This document shows positions 35,090 to 42,926 of a DNA stretch of 64,000 nt, piece after piece. Source of the DNA: JAAXIE01 sp965263155. GTDB taxonomy: Bacteria > Chloroflexota > Dehalococcoidia > Lucifugimonadales > JAAXIE01. The DNA is taken from positions 248,001 through 312,000 of the forward strand of contig OZ253586.1 in assembly GCA_965263155.1 (NCBI GenBank), written 5' to 3'. The notes under the pieces were generated by a model that searched no databases, had not been told where the DNA came from, and was given only the letters and a program-made list of their open reading frames with translations. The translations under genes and the position numbers were made by a program. How positions within the stretch are numbered: position 1 is the stretch's first letter; each line of letters opens with the position of its first letter.

Positions 35090-35602
35090 ATGAAACTCAA
35101 AGATTACATACGTGACGTGCCCGATTTCCCCAGCCCGGGCATCCTGTTCCGGGACATCACGCCCCTGCTCTCGGATCAAGCCGCCTTCCGGTACGCCATT
35201 GACCTGATGGCCGAGCGATACGAGGACAGAGGCATCGATGCTGTGGTGGCGATCGACGCCCGGGGATTCCTGTTCGGCGCGCCTCTAGCATACCGATTGG
35301 GGAAGGGGTTGGTGCCGGTGCGCAAGGCGGGCAAGCTGCCATATCACTCCCTGCAGGTCGCGTACTCGTTGGAGTATGGCGAGAATGTGGTGGAGATGCA
35401 CCGCGATGCCGTTGCTCTCGGACAGACTGTACTGGTGGTGGATGATCTGCTGGCCACGGGAGGCACTATTCGTGCTGCGGCGCAACTGGTGGAGCAGGTG
35501 GGTGGCACAATAGCCAGCATCGCCGCAGTGATCGAGCTTGTGGACCTCAACGGGCGTGAAAAGCTTCAAGGCTACGATGTGTTCGCCCTGATGCAATACT
35601 AG
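35090..35602 (+). CDS. apt: Adenine phosphoribosyltransferase
   Basis: A 170-residue purine salvage enzyme forming AMP from adenine and PRPP. DFPSPGILFRDITPLL at the N-terminus, AIDARGFLFGAPLAYRLGKGLVPVRKAGKLP in the middle, and the PRPP-binding VLVVDDLLATGGTI all match the family. The length is standard. The 160-base upstream gap separates it from the accessory pair and holds TTGACA at 34999 without a matching -10 box. Confidence 0.95.
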   Translation: MKLKDYIRDVPDFPSPGILFRDITPLLSDQAAFRYAIDLMAERYEDRGIDAVVAIDARGFLFGAPLAYRLGKGLVPVRKAGKLPYHSLQVAYSLEYGENVVEMHRDAVALGQTVLVVDDLLATGGTIRAAAQLVEQVGGTIASIAAVIELVDLNGREKLQGYDVFALMQY

Positions 35603-36022
35603 GCCGTTCGCTCTGACCGAAGTCGAAGGGCCCATGACGCCCGCCCGTTGACAGGGGCTGACCTTCCCCGCTAGCCTGCTTATAGGTCCCCAGCCCCATC
35701 TTGTCCAGCCCAAGTCCAGGGGACCACAACCAAGGATGCTACAGTGTGTCAGATACGGGCCACTTACTACGATGCTACAATCGGTATTGACATCACCTAC
35801 GAAAACGCAAAAAACACGACAATCGTGTAACGGCCCCTTTGGCTCAGGCAAAGCTGATTCATAGCTGCGCCGCTGAAAATAGATGCATAGATTGCATGCA
35901 GATTGCCCTCAGGCCCAGATACGAAATGGCCCGAAATGGCCCGATTTGACCCGAAAAATCAGACCTTCAGCTTCCCGCTTTCACCGGAAAGACGAATAAC
36001 ATCTGTTACCAAGGAGAGGGAC
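35603..36022. other. Non-coding region with TAC-type motifs and a GAAATGGCCC tandem
   Basis: No gene is supported in these 420 bases. Motifs like those upstream of the thiolase gene recur: GATGCTACAG (35735), TCAGATACGGG (35749), GATGCTACAAT (35771), ACCTACGAAAA (35794) and CAGATACGAAATG (35916). A tandem GAAATGGCCC pair lies at 35923-35942. The region ends with AAGGAG at 36011-36016, the ribosome-binding site of the MBL gene. Confidence 0.5.
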
Positions 36023-36871
36023 ATGCAAGACACGACAACTATGGGCAATGTGGAAGTGCTCTCGGTGTTGGATATGTACTCGCCGGGACGACCGGTTGAC
36101 TTTTTCTTTCCGGATGTGCCCAAGGAGGCGTGGGGCCCTTACCGTGAGGCGCAGTTGGACGAGAACGGGGAAATCGCCCTCCCGTACCTGCTGTTCGCCC
36201 TGCGGTCTCAAGGGCAGACCATCATGATCGATACGGGCATGGGGCCCGGTCCCCATGTGAGTAGGGGCAACCGCACCGGCGATCTCATCAACCAGTTGAA
36301 ACGCCACGGTATCGGCCCCGAGGATGTGGACGTTGTGGTGCATACGCACCTCCATGCCGACCATGTCGGGTGGAACGTCACCTATGAGAACGGCCAGCCC
36401 AAGGCCACCTTCCCCAAGGCGCGTTACTTGGTGCCCCGAGCGGACTGGGACTACTTCACCCAACCCGACATCCTGTCCCTGGAACGCAACGAGCACGTTC
36501 GGGACTACGTGGTGCCCCTAGAGGGCTTGGGAGTGATGGACATCATCGACCCCGGTCACGTTATCACTTCCGAAGTGACCACCTTGCATACGCCCGGGCA
36601 TACCCCCGGCCACATCTGCGTGATGATTAACTCGCAAGGGCAGAGCGGTGCCGTCGTCGGAGATGTGTTCCACATGAGCGTGCAGATCGAGCACCCCGAC
36701 TGGTGCGCTGGCGTTGACTTGGACAAACCCACGGGGCAGCACAGTCGCGAACAATTGCTGGAGCGCTCCGAGCAAGAGGGCATGATCATCGCCGCAGGCC
36801 ACTTCGGCGTGAACGACCACTTCGGGCGGGTGGTGCGCGTCGAGGGGAAGCGTTACTGGCAGGTCCTGTAA
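36023..36871 (+). CDS. MBL-fold metallo-hydrolase
   Basis: A 282-residue metallo-beta-lactamase-fold hydrolase. The binuclear metal site is HTHLHADHVGWN (H109, H111, D113, H114), with HTPGHTPGHICVM and the terminal AAGHFGVNDHFGR supplying further ligands. It resembles AHL-lactonase/N-acyl-homoserine-lactonase-like members in spacing, but the substrate is not defined. AAGGAG lies 6 bases before the ATG at 36023, so the longer open frame back to 35903 is not used. It converges on the amidase gene. Confidence 0.9.
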   Translation: MQDTTTMGNVEVLSVLDMYSPGRPVDFFFPDVPKEAWGPYREAQLDENGEIALPYLLFALRSQGQTIMIDTGMGPGPHVSRGNRTGDLINQLKRHGIGPEDVDVVVHTHLHADHVGWNVTYENGQPKATFPKARYLVPRADWDYFTQPDILSLERNEHVRDYVVPLEGLGVMDIIDPGHVITSEVTTLHTPGHTPGHICVMINSQGQSGAVVGDVFHMSVQIEHPDWCAGVDLDKPTGQHSREQLLERSEQEGMIIAAGHFGVNDHFGRVVRVEGKRYWQVL

Positions 36872-36889
36872 CCCGCTACCCCTCGTCCC

Positions 36890-38302
36890 CTACAGTTGAG
36901 GCCGGCGCTGATGCCAGTCGGTGGCCTGCTCGTAGGCGTGGGCTGCGCGCAGAACCGTCAGCTCGTCGAAGGGTTTCCCGCCCAACTGCAGGCCGATTGG
37001 AAGCCCTTCGTCGGAGAACCCGCAGGGCACTGTAATCGCGGGGAACCCATTGATGTTGAAGGGTCGCGTGTACTGGGTCAGCGCCGCCGTTGTACCCATT
37101 GTGGTCTCGCCTACCGGGGTCTCAGTGGCCAGAAGCTGGGGTGCGGTTACCGGCGAGGCCGGGCCTACTATCAAGTCGACCTCTTCAAGCAGGGCGCGAC
37201 TCTCGCGCTTGAACAGGGTGCGTGCCTGTTGTGCCCTCAGATAGTCATCTGCAGAGATGAAGTACCCTGCCTCTAGACGCAGGCGCACTGGCGGATAGTA
37301 GAGGTCTCCCTTCTCTCTTACCAGCTTGTGGTGGTAAGCCGCCGCCTCAGCCATCAACACCACTCCCGATATGGATTGTGAGTGGTGGTACATGGGCCAC
37401 GACACCTCGCTGATTACTGCGCCCATCTCAGCCAGCACGTCGATGGCGCGGCGCACTCCAGCCTCCACTTGGGGGTCAGTAGGCACCTCGAAGTACTCCT
37501 TCGGCACGCCGATGCGCAGCCCACGCACATCACCCGTAAGGGCTGACGTGTAGTCGTCGCTCGTCCGGTGGGCCGAGGCGGGGTCGTTGGAGTCGTACCC
37601 CGCGGTGGCATTCAACACCAAGGCGCAGTCCTCGACCGAGCGCACCATAGGGCCGGGGTGGTCCAGCGACCAAGCCAGCGGAGTGAGGCCGTGGCGACTC
37701 AGCAGGCCATAGGTCGGCTTGAGACCGGCCAAGCCGCACAGGGCCGAGGGTATGCGTATGGAGCCACCGGTGTCGCTGCCCATGGTGATGGTGCACTGCC
37801 CCGATGCGGCAGCAGACCCAGAACCTCCGCTGGAACCTCCCGCGACCAGTTCCGGGTTCCAAGGATTGTGCATGTGGCCGTAGTCGCCGTTCTCGCCCGT
37901 GGGACCGTAGGCAAACTGGTGCATGTTTAGCTTGCCCATCAGGATGGCCCCTGCCTCGCGAAAGCGGGCCATGATCGTGCAATCGTAGTCGGGCACGAAG
38001 TCATCGAAGATGCGCGACCCAGCGGTGTTCTTGACGCCCTTGGTGTAGTAGAGGTCCTTGAGGCCCAAGGGAACGCCGTGCAGAGGCCCGCGATAGTTGC
38101 CCGAAACAATCTCCTGCTCGGCAAGGCGGGCCGTGGCCATTGCCATCTCTGGCAGCAGGGTGATGAAGGAGTTGAGGGTAGGCTCCAGGCGCTCGATGCG
38201 CTCCAAGTGGGCCTGCACTACTTCCACAGGCGACACCTCGCGCCGCTGTATCAAGCGCCCCAAGTCCCCTGCGGTCAAAAAGCATAGTTCGGTTGGTTCC
38301 AT
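36890..38302 (-). CDS. Amidase (amidase-signature family, GatA/AtzE-like)
   Basis: A 470-residue amidase-signature hydrolase with the Ser-cisSer-Lys triad. The lysine is in PLGLKDLYYTKGV near residue 85, the first serine region is GGSSGGSGSAAASG near 155, and the nucleophile is in GSDTGGSIRIPSALCG. The C-terminal FNINGFPAITVPCGF is typical. Two starts are possible, ATG at 38302 or 38308. A GatC-like small gene lies 66 bases upstream on the same strand, so the enzyme may act as a two-subunit hydrolase such as AtzE/AtzG rather than in tRNA transamidation: no GatB is nearby. The substrate is unknown. Confidence 0.9.
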   Translation of the reverse strand: MEPTELCFLTAGDLGRLIQRREVSPVEVVQAHLERIERLEPTLNSFITLLPEMAMATARLAEQEIVSGNYRGPLHGVPLGLKDLYYTKGVKNTAGSRIFDDFVPDYDCTIMARFREAGAILMGKLNMHQFAYGPTGENGDYGHMHNPWNPELVAGGSSGGSGSAAASGQCTITMGSDTGGSIRIPSALCGLAGLKPTYGLLSRHGLTPLAWSLDHPGPMVRSVEDCALVLNATAGYDSNDPASAHRTSDDYTSALTGDVRGLRIGVPKEYFEVPTDPQVEAGVRRAIDVLAEMGAVISEVSWPMYHHSQSISGVVLMAEAAAYHHKLVREKGDLYYPPVRLRLEAGYFISADDYLRAQQARTLFKRESRALLEEVDLIVGPASPVTAPQLLATETPVGETTMGTTAALTQYTRPFNINGFPAITVPCGFSDEGLPIGLQLGGKPFDELTVLRAAHAYEQATDWHQRRPQL

Positions 38303-38373
38303 CAGCAACTCCTTCTACACGGATCGACTTCCACGTACCTCTTGTCAGCTAGCTCGTTGGGCCGAGGGAAAGG

Positions 38374-38571
38374 CTACAACTCTGCATCGGGCAGGTACAC
38401 CATCTCGGGCTCCACACTGCTGAGGTCAAGCTGGTTGATGGAGCCGAGACCGCGCAGGGTCGCCCGCACAATGGGAAACAGCTCCTCCATGTGGGGGCTG
38501 TTGGTGTCCAAGGCGGCGGCCTTCGCCATTTCTAGGAACTGCTCTTTGGTTATCTCTTCTCCGATGGCCAT
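38374..38571 (-). CDS. GatC/AtzG-like small subunit
   Basis: A 65-residue protein: MAIGEEITKEQFLEMAKAAAL, then helical ELFPIVRATLRGLGSINQLDLSSVEPEMVYLP. The pattern of a helix pair followed by a short D-(x)-S-x-(x)-EP tail is that of GatC and the related AtzG subunit, which binds and stabilises an amidase partner. It is directly upstream of the amidase gene on the same strand. GatC proper averages 95 residues, so this is a short version. The identification depends on that pattern plus context. Confidence 0.72.
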   Translation of the reverse strand: MAIGEEITKEQFLEMAKAAALDTNSPHMEELFPIVRATLRGLGSINQLDLSSVEPEMVYLPDAEL

Positions 38572-38692
38572 TGGTATAACTCCTTGGCGTCATTCTCGTG
38601 GGTACCCTAGTACATGATGAGATGGGCGGGACCAGTACCCATATTGGAGCCTCCTGTATATTGTCACCCTTGGCTAGGAGGGATGCACGGCC

Positions 38693-40765
38693 CTAGCGGG
38701 GGAAAGCCTCGCGCACCCCGCCGTCGACGGGAATCATTGCGCCAGTGGTCTTGGCCGAGCGGTCGCAGGCTAGGTATAGCGCCGCCTCGGCCACATCCTC
38801 GGCTAGGACCCGCTGCTTGAGCAAGTTGCGCTGTCGGTAGAAGTCTTCCAACTGGTTTACCGCGACATTGTGGGCTTGGGCCCGCTGCTCCCTGACCTCG
38901 CGAGACCAGAGGCCGGAGCCCTCGAAGATGGCGTCGGGGTTGATGATGTTGCAGCGTATGCCGTGACCACCGTTCTCAATGGCCAGCACACGGGCCAACT
39001 GGACTTCTGCGGCCTTGGATGCGCTGTATGCGCCGAAGTCTCCTCCAGGCGCCGGTACGTTCTTGGTGCCGATGAACACTAGGTTGCCCCCCAAGCCTTG
39101 CTGGCGCATGATTTTGACCGCTTCTTGTGCTGCTAGGAAGTGGCCTGTGGTGTTCACGTCCAAGGCCTTCTGCCAGAGGGCTAGGGGCATCTCGTGGATG
39201 GCTCCAGTAGGCGCAATACCCGCGTTGGACACCAATATGTCTAGTCCACCGTAGGCTAGGACTGTCTTGTCGAAGGCCTCGGCTACGTCCTCTTGGCTGG
39301 TGACATCCATGCTCAGGCCCAGTCCCCGGCCCAAACCCCGGGTTTCGACGATCTGGGTTGCGACTGCCTGTGCACCCTCGCCGTGGATGTCCGTGACAAC
39401 CACATGGGCTCCCTCCGAGGCCAACCGCAAGGCGATGGCACGGCCGATGCCGGCAGCGGCACCAGTGACCAGCGCCACCCGTCCTGCCAACTCTCCGCCT
39501 CGGGGGGCTAATCCCAGCTTGTACAGCTCCAAGGGCCAGTATTCCGCTTCGAAGGCGTCCTTGGCGGAGAGGGAGTTATATCCTCCAATGCCTTGGGCTG
39601 AACGCATCACGTCGATGGTGTGGTGGTAGATGTCGCCGGTGATGAGGGAGGCTCGGGCGTCCCGGCCCGTGGTCCACATGCCCACACCGGGGACCAGCAC
39701 GACTCGTGGGTAGGGGTCGAGCATGGTGGTCTCGCCCACCTGAGAAGAAGGCGAATGCTCTGCGTGCCATCGACGGTAGTCCTCAGCGTACTGTTCCACT
39801 GCAGCCGGGAGCCTTGCGAGCAGACCCTCGACGTCCGCCGGGCGGTCGCACTCCAACCATAGGGGCAGCCGCTTGGTTTGGATGATGTGGTCGGGGGTGG
39901 CCGGGCCGATGCCACTGACCTCGCGCCCCAAGGTCGAGCCCACCAACTCCAGCACATCGGGCGAGTCGTCGTAGCGCAGCACCCCTTGCTGCCGACGTCC
40001 TACTGCGCCTCGTATCGTGGGGGCTATGGTGGCGGCGACGCGGTGGCGTGTCTGCGCGTCCGGTGCTGGCGTGTTGACGATGCCAAAGGCTCGCTTGCCC
40101 GCAGCGTGCCGCCGGGCGTAATCCTCGGCTTGGGACACGAGGTCGATGTGGTTGTCGTAGGCGGTCTTCGCTGTGTTGCCCCAAGTGAACAGGCCATGGT
40201 TGGCCAGCACTACGCCTTTGATGTCGGGGTGCTGGCGCACCAGCTCTCCCACCATCTTGGAAAGCCGGAAGCCGGGCCGGATGTAGGGGGTGATGGCGAT
40301 GCTTTCGCCGTAAACGTCCCGCAAGACATTGTCGGACGAAGGTGTGTTGGTGAGGGCGATTACCGCGTCGGCATGGGAGTGGGCCACCACTGTCGCGGGG
40401 ATAAAGGAGTGCAGCAGCGTCTCGATGGATGCCCTGTTGGACCGAGGGTCGAGAGCGCAGTGCTCCAAGTAGGACACCATCTCCTCGTCGGGCATGGAGT
40501 CCAACTCAAGCAGGGGCTCAATGTCGTCCAAACGCAGGCCCACGAAGTCCTGTGGCCCAGCGGTCTTGAGGTCCGAGCCACTGCTCTTGATGAGCAGCGT
40601 CCGGGTGTCGCGCCCGCGGAAGTCGGGTTGGGTGGTCTTGATGGAGGTATTGCCGCCGCCCCATACTACGAGTCCGGGGTCGGCCCCGATGAGATGGCTC
40701 AGGTATACAAGCAGGTCCAGCCCCTGAAGGCCGCGCGCCTTCTCCTCCGACCAGCTAGAGTCCAT
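38693..40765 (-). CDS. Bifunctional aldolase/short-chain dehydrogenase
   Basis: A 690-residue fusion. The N-terminal part (to about 410) is a class II aldolase-like domain, with GADPGLVVWGGGNTSIKT, VVAHSHADAVIALTNTPS as the metal site, and VVLANHGLFTWG. The C-terminal part is a classical SDR: VTGAAAGIGRAIAL, VSNAGIAP, and the catalytic YSASKAAEVQLAR after FIGTKN. Such fusions act in L-rhamnose and related sugar breakdown, joining aldol cleavage and aldehyde/sugar oxidation. It follows the LsrF-like gene by 30 bases on the same strand, suggesting a shared pathway. Confidence 0.92.
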   Translation of the reverse strand: MDSSWSEEKARGLQGLDLLVYLSHLIGADPGLVVWGGGNTSIKTTQPDFRGRDTRTLLIKSSGSDLKTAGPQDFVGLRLDDIEPLLELDSMPDEEMVSYLEHCALDPRSNRASIETLLHSFIPATVVAHSHADAVIALTNTPSSDNVLRDVYGESIAITPYIRPGFRLSKMVGELVRQHPDIKGVVLANHGLFTWGNTAKTAYDNHIDLVSQAEDYARRHAAGKRAFGIVNTPAPDAQTRHRVAATIAPTIRGAVGRRQQGVLRYDDSPDVLELVGSTLGREVSGIGPATPDHIIQTKRLPLWLECDRPADVEGLLARLPAAVEQYAEDYRRWHAEHSPSSQVGETTMLDPYPRVVLVPGVGMWTTGRDARASLITGDIYHHTIDVMRSAQGIGGYNSLSAKDAFEAEYWPLELYKLGLAPRGGELAGRVALVTGAAAGIGRAIALRLASEGAHVVVTDIHGEGAQAVATQIVETRGLGRGLGLSMDVTSQEDVAEAFDKTVLAYGGLDILVSNAGIAPTGAIHEMPLALWQKALDVNTTGHFLAAQEAVKIMRQQGLGGNLVFIGTKNVPAPGGDFGAYSASKAAEVQLARVLAIENGGHGIRCNIINPDAIFEGSGLWSREVREQRAQAHNVAVNQLEDFYRQRNLLKQRVLAEDVAEAALYLACDRSAKTTGAMIPVDGGVREAFPR

Positions 40766-40795
40766 TGGTCTCTGTGCCCCCCGTTCCAGTCGGTC

Positions 40796-41590
40796 TCAGT
40801 TGGCCTCAGCCTTGAGGGTCTGGAACAGCTCGTGGGCCTCTCCTGCGCTGGCCCCTTCATGCACGACCTGCCGGATGGCCCGAATCATCGGTACCGGGTG
40901 TTCGTTCTGCCAGATGTTGCGGCCTAGGTTCACGCCGATGGAGCCACGCTGCATGCCGTCGTCGACGAACTCCAGCACCTCAAGCTCCGTGTCCACCTGG
41001 GGGCCTCCGGCCATGATGACCGGCACGGGGCAGCCCTCCACCACCTTCTCAAAGTCCTCGCACCAGTAGGTCTTGACCACCTTGGCTCCCAGCTCGGCGG
41101 CGATGCGACAGCAGAGACCTAGGTAGCGGGCGTCCCGCTTCTCCATCTCGCGCCCCACGGCAGTGACGGCCATGACGGGCATGCCGTACTTCTCGCCATC
41201 GTTGACCAAGGCCGACAGGTTGAGCAGCGACTGGTGCTCGTAGTCGCTCCCCACGAAGACCGAAAGGCCCACCGCCGACACGTTGAGGCGGATGGCCTCC
41301 TCCATGGAAGTGGTGATGCCCTCGTTGGCTAGGTCACCACCCACCATACTGGTGCCACCGGAAACGCGAAGAACGATGGGCTTGCAGTTCCCTGGGTCAA
41401 TGGAGGAGCGCAGCACGCCCCGCGTGACGAACACGGCATCGGAGTAGGGTAACAGAGGTTCCAGGGTGCGGCGAGGGTTCTCCAGCATCCGCGTCGGCCC
41501 CTGAAAATAGCCGTGGTCGATGGGCATGAACACGCAGTGTCCGTCGTCCTGGATAAGCTGCGCCATCCGGTTTGCCATACCCCAGTCCAT
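40796..41590 (-). CDS. LsrF/DeoC-type class I aldolase family protein
   Basis: A 264-residue TIM-barrel aldolase of the DhnA/LsrF family. FMPIDHGYFQGPTRMLENP is the N-terminal signature, VVKTYWCEDF carries the probable Schiff-base lysine, VPVIMAGGPQVDTELEVLEFV follows, and GSIGVNLGRNIWQ is the phosphate-binding region. The ATG at 41590 (MDWGMANRM) is preferred because the 18 residues upstream are unlike the family and TAGGGGG lies just before it. LsrF itself is the thiolase for phospho-AI-2, but no other lsr genes are visible; a sugar-phosphate substrate shared with the neighbouring aldolase fusion is at least as likely. Confidence 0.85.
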   Translation of the reverse strand: MDWGMANRMAQLIQDDGHCVFMPIDHGYFQGPTRMLENPRRTLEPLLPYSDAVFVTRGVLRSSIDPGNCKPIVLRVSGGTSMVGGDLANEGITTSMEEAIRLNVSAVGLSVFVGSDYEHQSLLNLSALVNDGEKYGMPVMAVTAVGREMEKRDARYLGLCCRIAAELGAKVVKTYWCEDFEKVVEGCPVPVIMAGGPQVDTELEVLEFVDDGMQRGSIGVNLGRNIWQNEHPVPMIRAIRQVVHEGASAGEAHELFQTLKAEAN

Positions 41591-41825
41591 AACCGAACCC
41601 CCTACGGTAAGGGCAACCTTCGTGATTGCCCGCCTAACAACCAAATTCTAGCCAAACCATTATGGCGGGAATGACTCATTGGCGCAATTTGAGTGGCGTG
41701 TGGCTCAGGCCGAATCACTGACACTCGTGTGCCAAGGAGGCCTCCGGTATGCCCCATCCTGACACTTGACAGACGGGCCTCCTCTGCTTGGTCCAAGTGC
41801 TGGAGGGAGGCCGCACCCGCTCGCC

Positions 41826-42389
41826 TCACACCGGCAGAAGAGGCTCCCTGATGTTCGCTGGCAGGTCGATGTCAAAAGCGTTGGCGTTGAGGGCCAGTAT
41901 CCGATAGTAGCCCATGTAGGTAGTGAACTCGGTGAGGGCCTGTGCGCCGAACTGCTCCAGCGCGGCGTTGAAGGTGGCGTCGCTCACTTGGTGCTGCTGG
42001 CATATCTCCAGCCCGTAACGCACCGCTGTGGCCTCGTCGGCAGGGACGGAGTCGGGCAGCGGCTGACGGTCACGCAGCGAGTCGACGGTGGCATCGCTCA
42101 GGCCCGCTTGTCGGCCCAAGGCGGCGTGGGCGTTCCAGATGAACCGGGCATCCATGGTGCGGGCTGCTATGAGCATGGCCAGTTCGCGAATTTTCTGAGG
42201 CAGGGCCGACTCCTTGCGCAAATACTCGGCTAGGTGGTTGGCCCGTCGCGCCATCTCCGGGCTGTTGACAAGTATGGAGGTAGGGCCGGAGCCAAAGGCC
42301 CCACCGAACCCGGCAGCAACGTCGTCATATGCCTGCTGGTGTTCTGCGGGTACGTCTTCTCGCTTGATTACGGGTACGCGTCGTGGCAT
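41826..42389 (-). CDS. Carboxymuconolactone decarboxylase family protein
   Basis: A 187-residue all-helical AhpD-like protein. The core is LAMLIAARTMDARFIWNAHAALGRQAGLSD, matching the family's E/W-x-x-H-x-x-x-A region, and the later FTTYMGYYRILALNANAF helix is also conserved. The CxxC pair of peroxidase-type members is absent, so a redox role is unlikely. It is about 235 bases downstream of the LsrF-like start, on the same strand but in the opposite order. The substrate is not defined. Confidence 0.88.
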   Translation of the reverse strand: MPRRVPVIKREDVPAEHQQAYDDVAAGFGGAFGSGPTSILVNSPEMARRANHLAEYLRKESALPQKIRELAMLIAARTMDARFIWNAHAALGRQAGLSDATVDSLRDRQPLPDSVPADEATAVRYGLEICQQHQVSDATFNAALEQFGAQALTEFTTYMGYYRILALNANAFDIDLPANIREPLLPV

Positions 42390-42431
42390 GGGTTGTACCT
42401 CTCTCTGGTTAAAATCTCTGGGTTCGCTCGG

Positions 42432-42857
42432 TCATCCTGCGGTCCTAGCGGCGCCATTCCGCAGGTCGGTCCCCTCCACCATGGCCAGCACCCTGTTTAC
42501 GTAGCGGGCCACCATCTCTCGATCGTCCTCCAAGGTGCTGGTTTCAGTGAATGGGTCGAAGTGACTGTCACCGTAGAACCTGTTGTGGAATTTCTGGGTT
42601 ACCGAAAAAGCGGCCCGGGAACCACTCATCATCCTGTTCGTAGCGATTAGTTGCGAGGCGTTGACCAAAGCTCGGTGCGAGCCGACAGTCCAGCCGTGCT
42701 GTTTGGCCTTCGCTATTGATGCGTGGGATGCCTCTCCCCACAACTTTTCGGACGACTGCAGGCTAGTGCCCTGCTCTTGGTACTCTGGCTCGGATTCTTC
42801 CAAGAGGGTTCGGGCTGCCTGTATGTGTTCTTCAACAGACATGTAACCAGTGGTCAT
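42432..42857 (-). CDS. PaREP1/HEPN-like hypothetical protein
   Basis: A 141-residue helical protein. EHIQAARTLLEESEPEY followed by QSSEKLWGEASHASIAKAKQHGW closely fits the PaREP1/HEPN-like pattern, a four-helix fold found in toxin-antitoxin and nucleotidyl-transferase-associated proteins. I see no RxxxxH ribonuclease motif of active HEPN toxins, only RALVNASQLI and NRFYGDSHFD. It is next to the carboxymuconolactone decarboxylase-like gene (42-base gap) on the same strand, and no antitoxin-like partner is visible. The function is unknown. Confidence 0.65.
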   Translation of the reverse strand: MTTGYMSVEEHIQAARTLLEESEPEYQEQGTSLQSSEKLWGEASHASIAKAKQHGWTVGSHRALVNASQLIATNRMMSGSRAAFSVTQKFHNRFYGDSHFDPFTETSTLEDDREMVARYVNRVLAMVEGTDLRNGAARTAG

Positions 42858-42926
42858 TCCAAGTGTCTCACTTGATCCCTATGCCGGGACACGGACAATC
42901 ATATCGGTGCCTTTCCATCGGGGCAA

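Noticed and set aside
39878..40927. 349-residue open frame on the plus strand
   Set aside because: It lies antisense to the aldolase/SDR fusion and LsrF-like genes; composition is that of a shadow.
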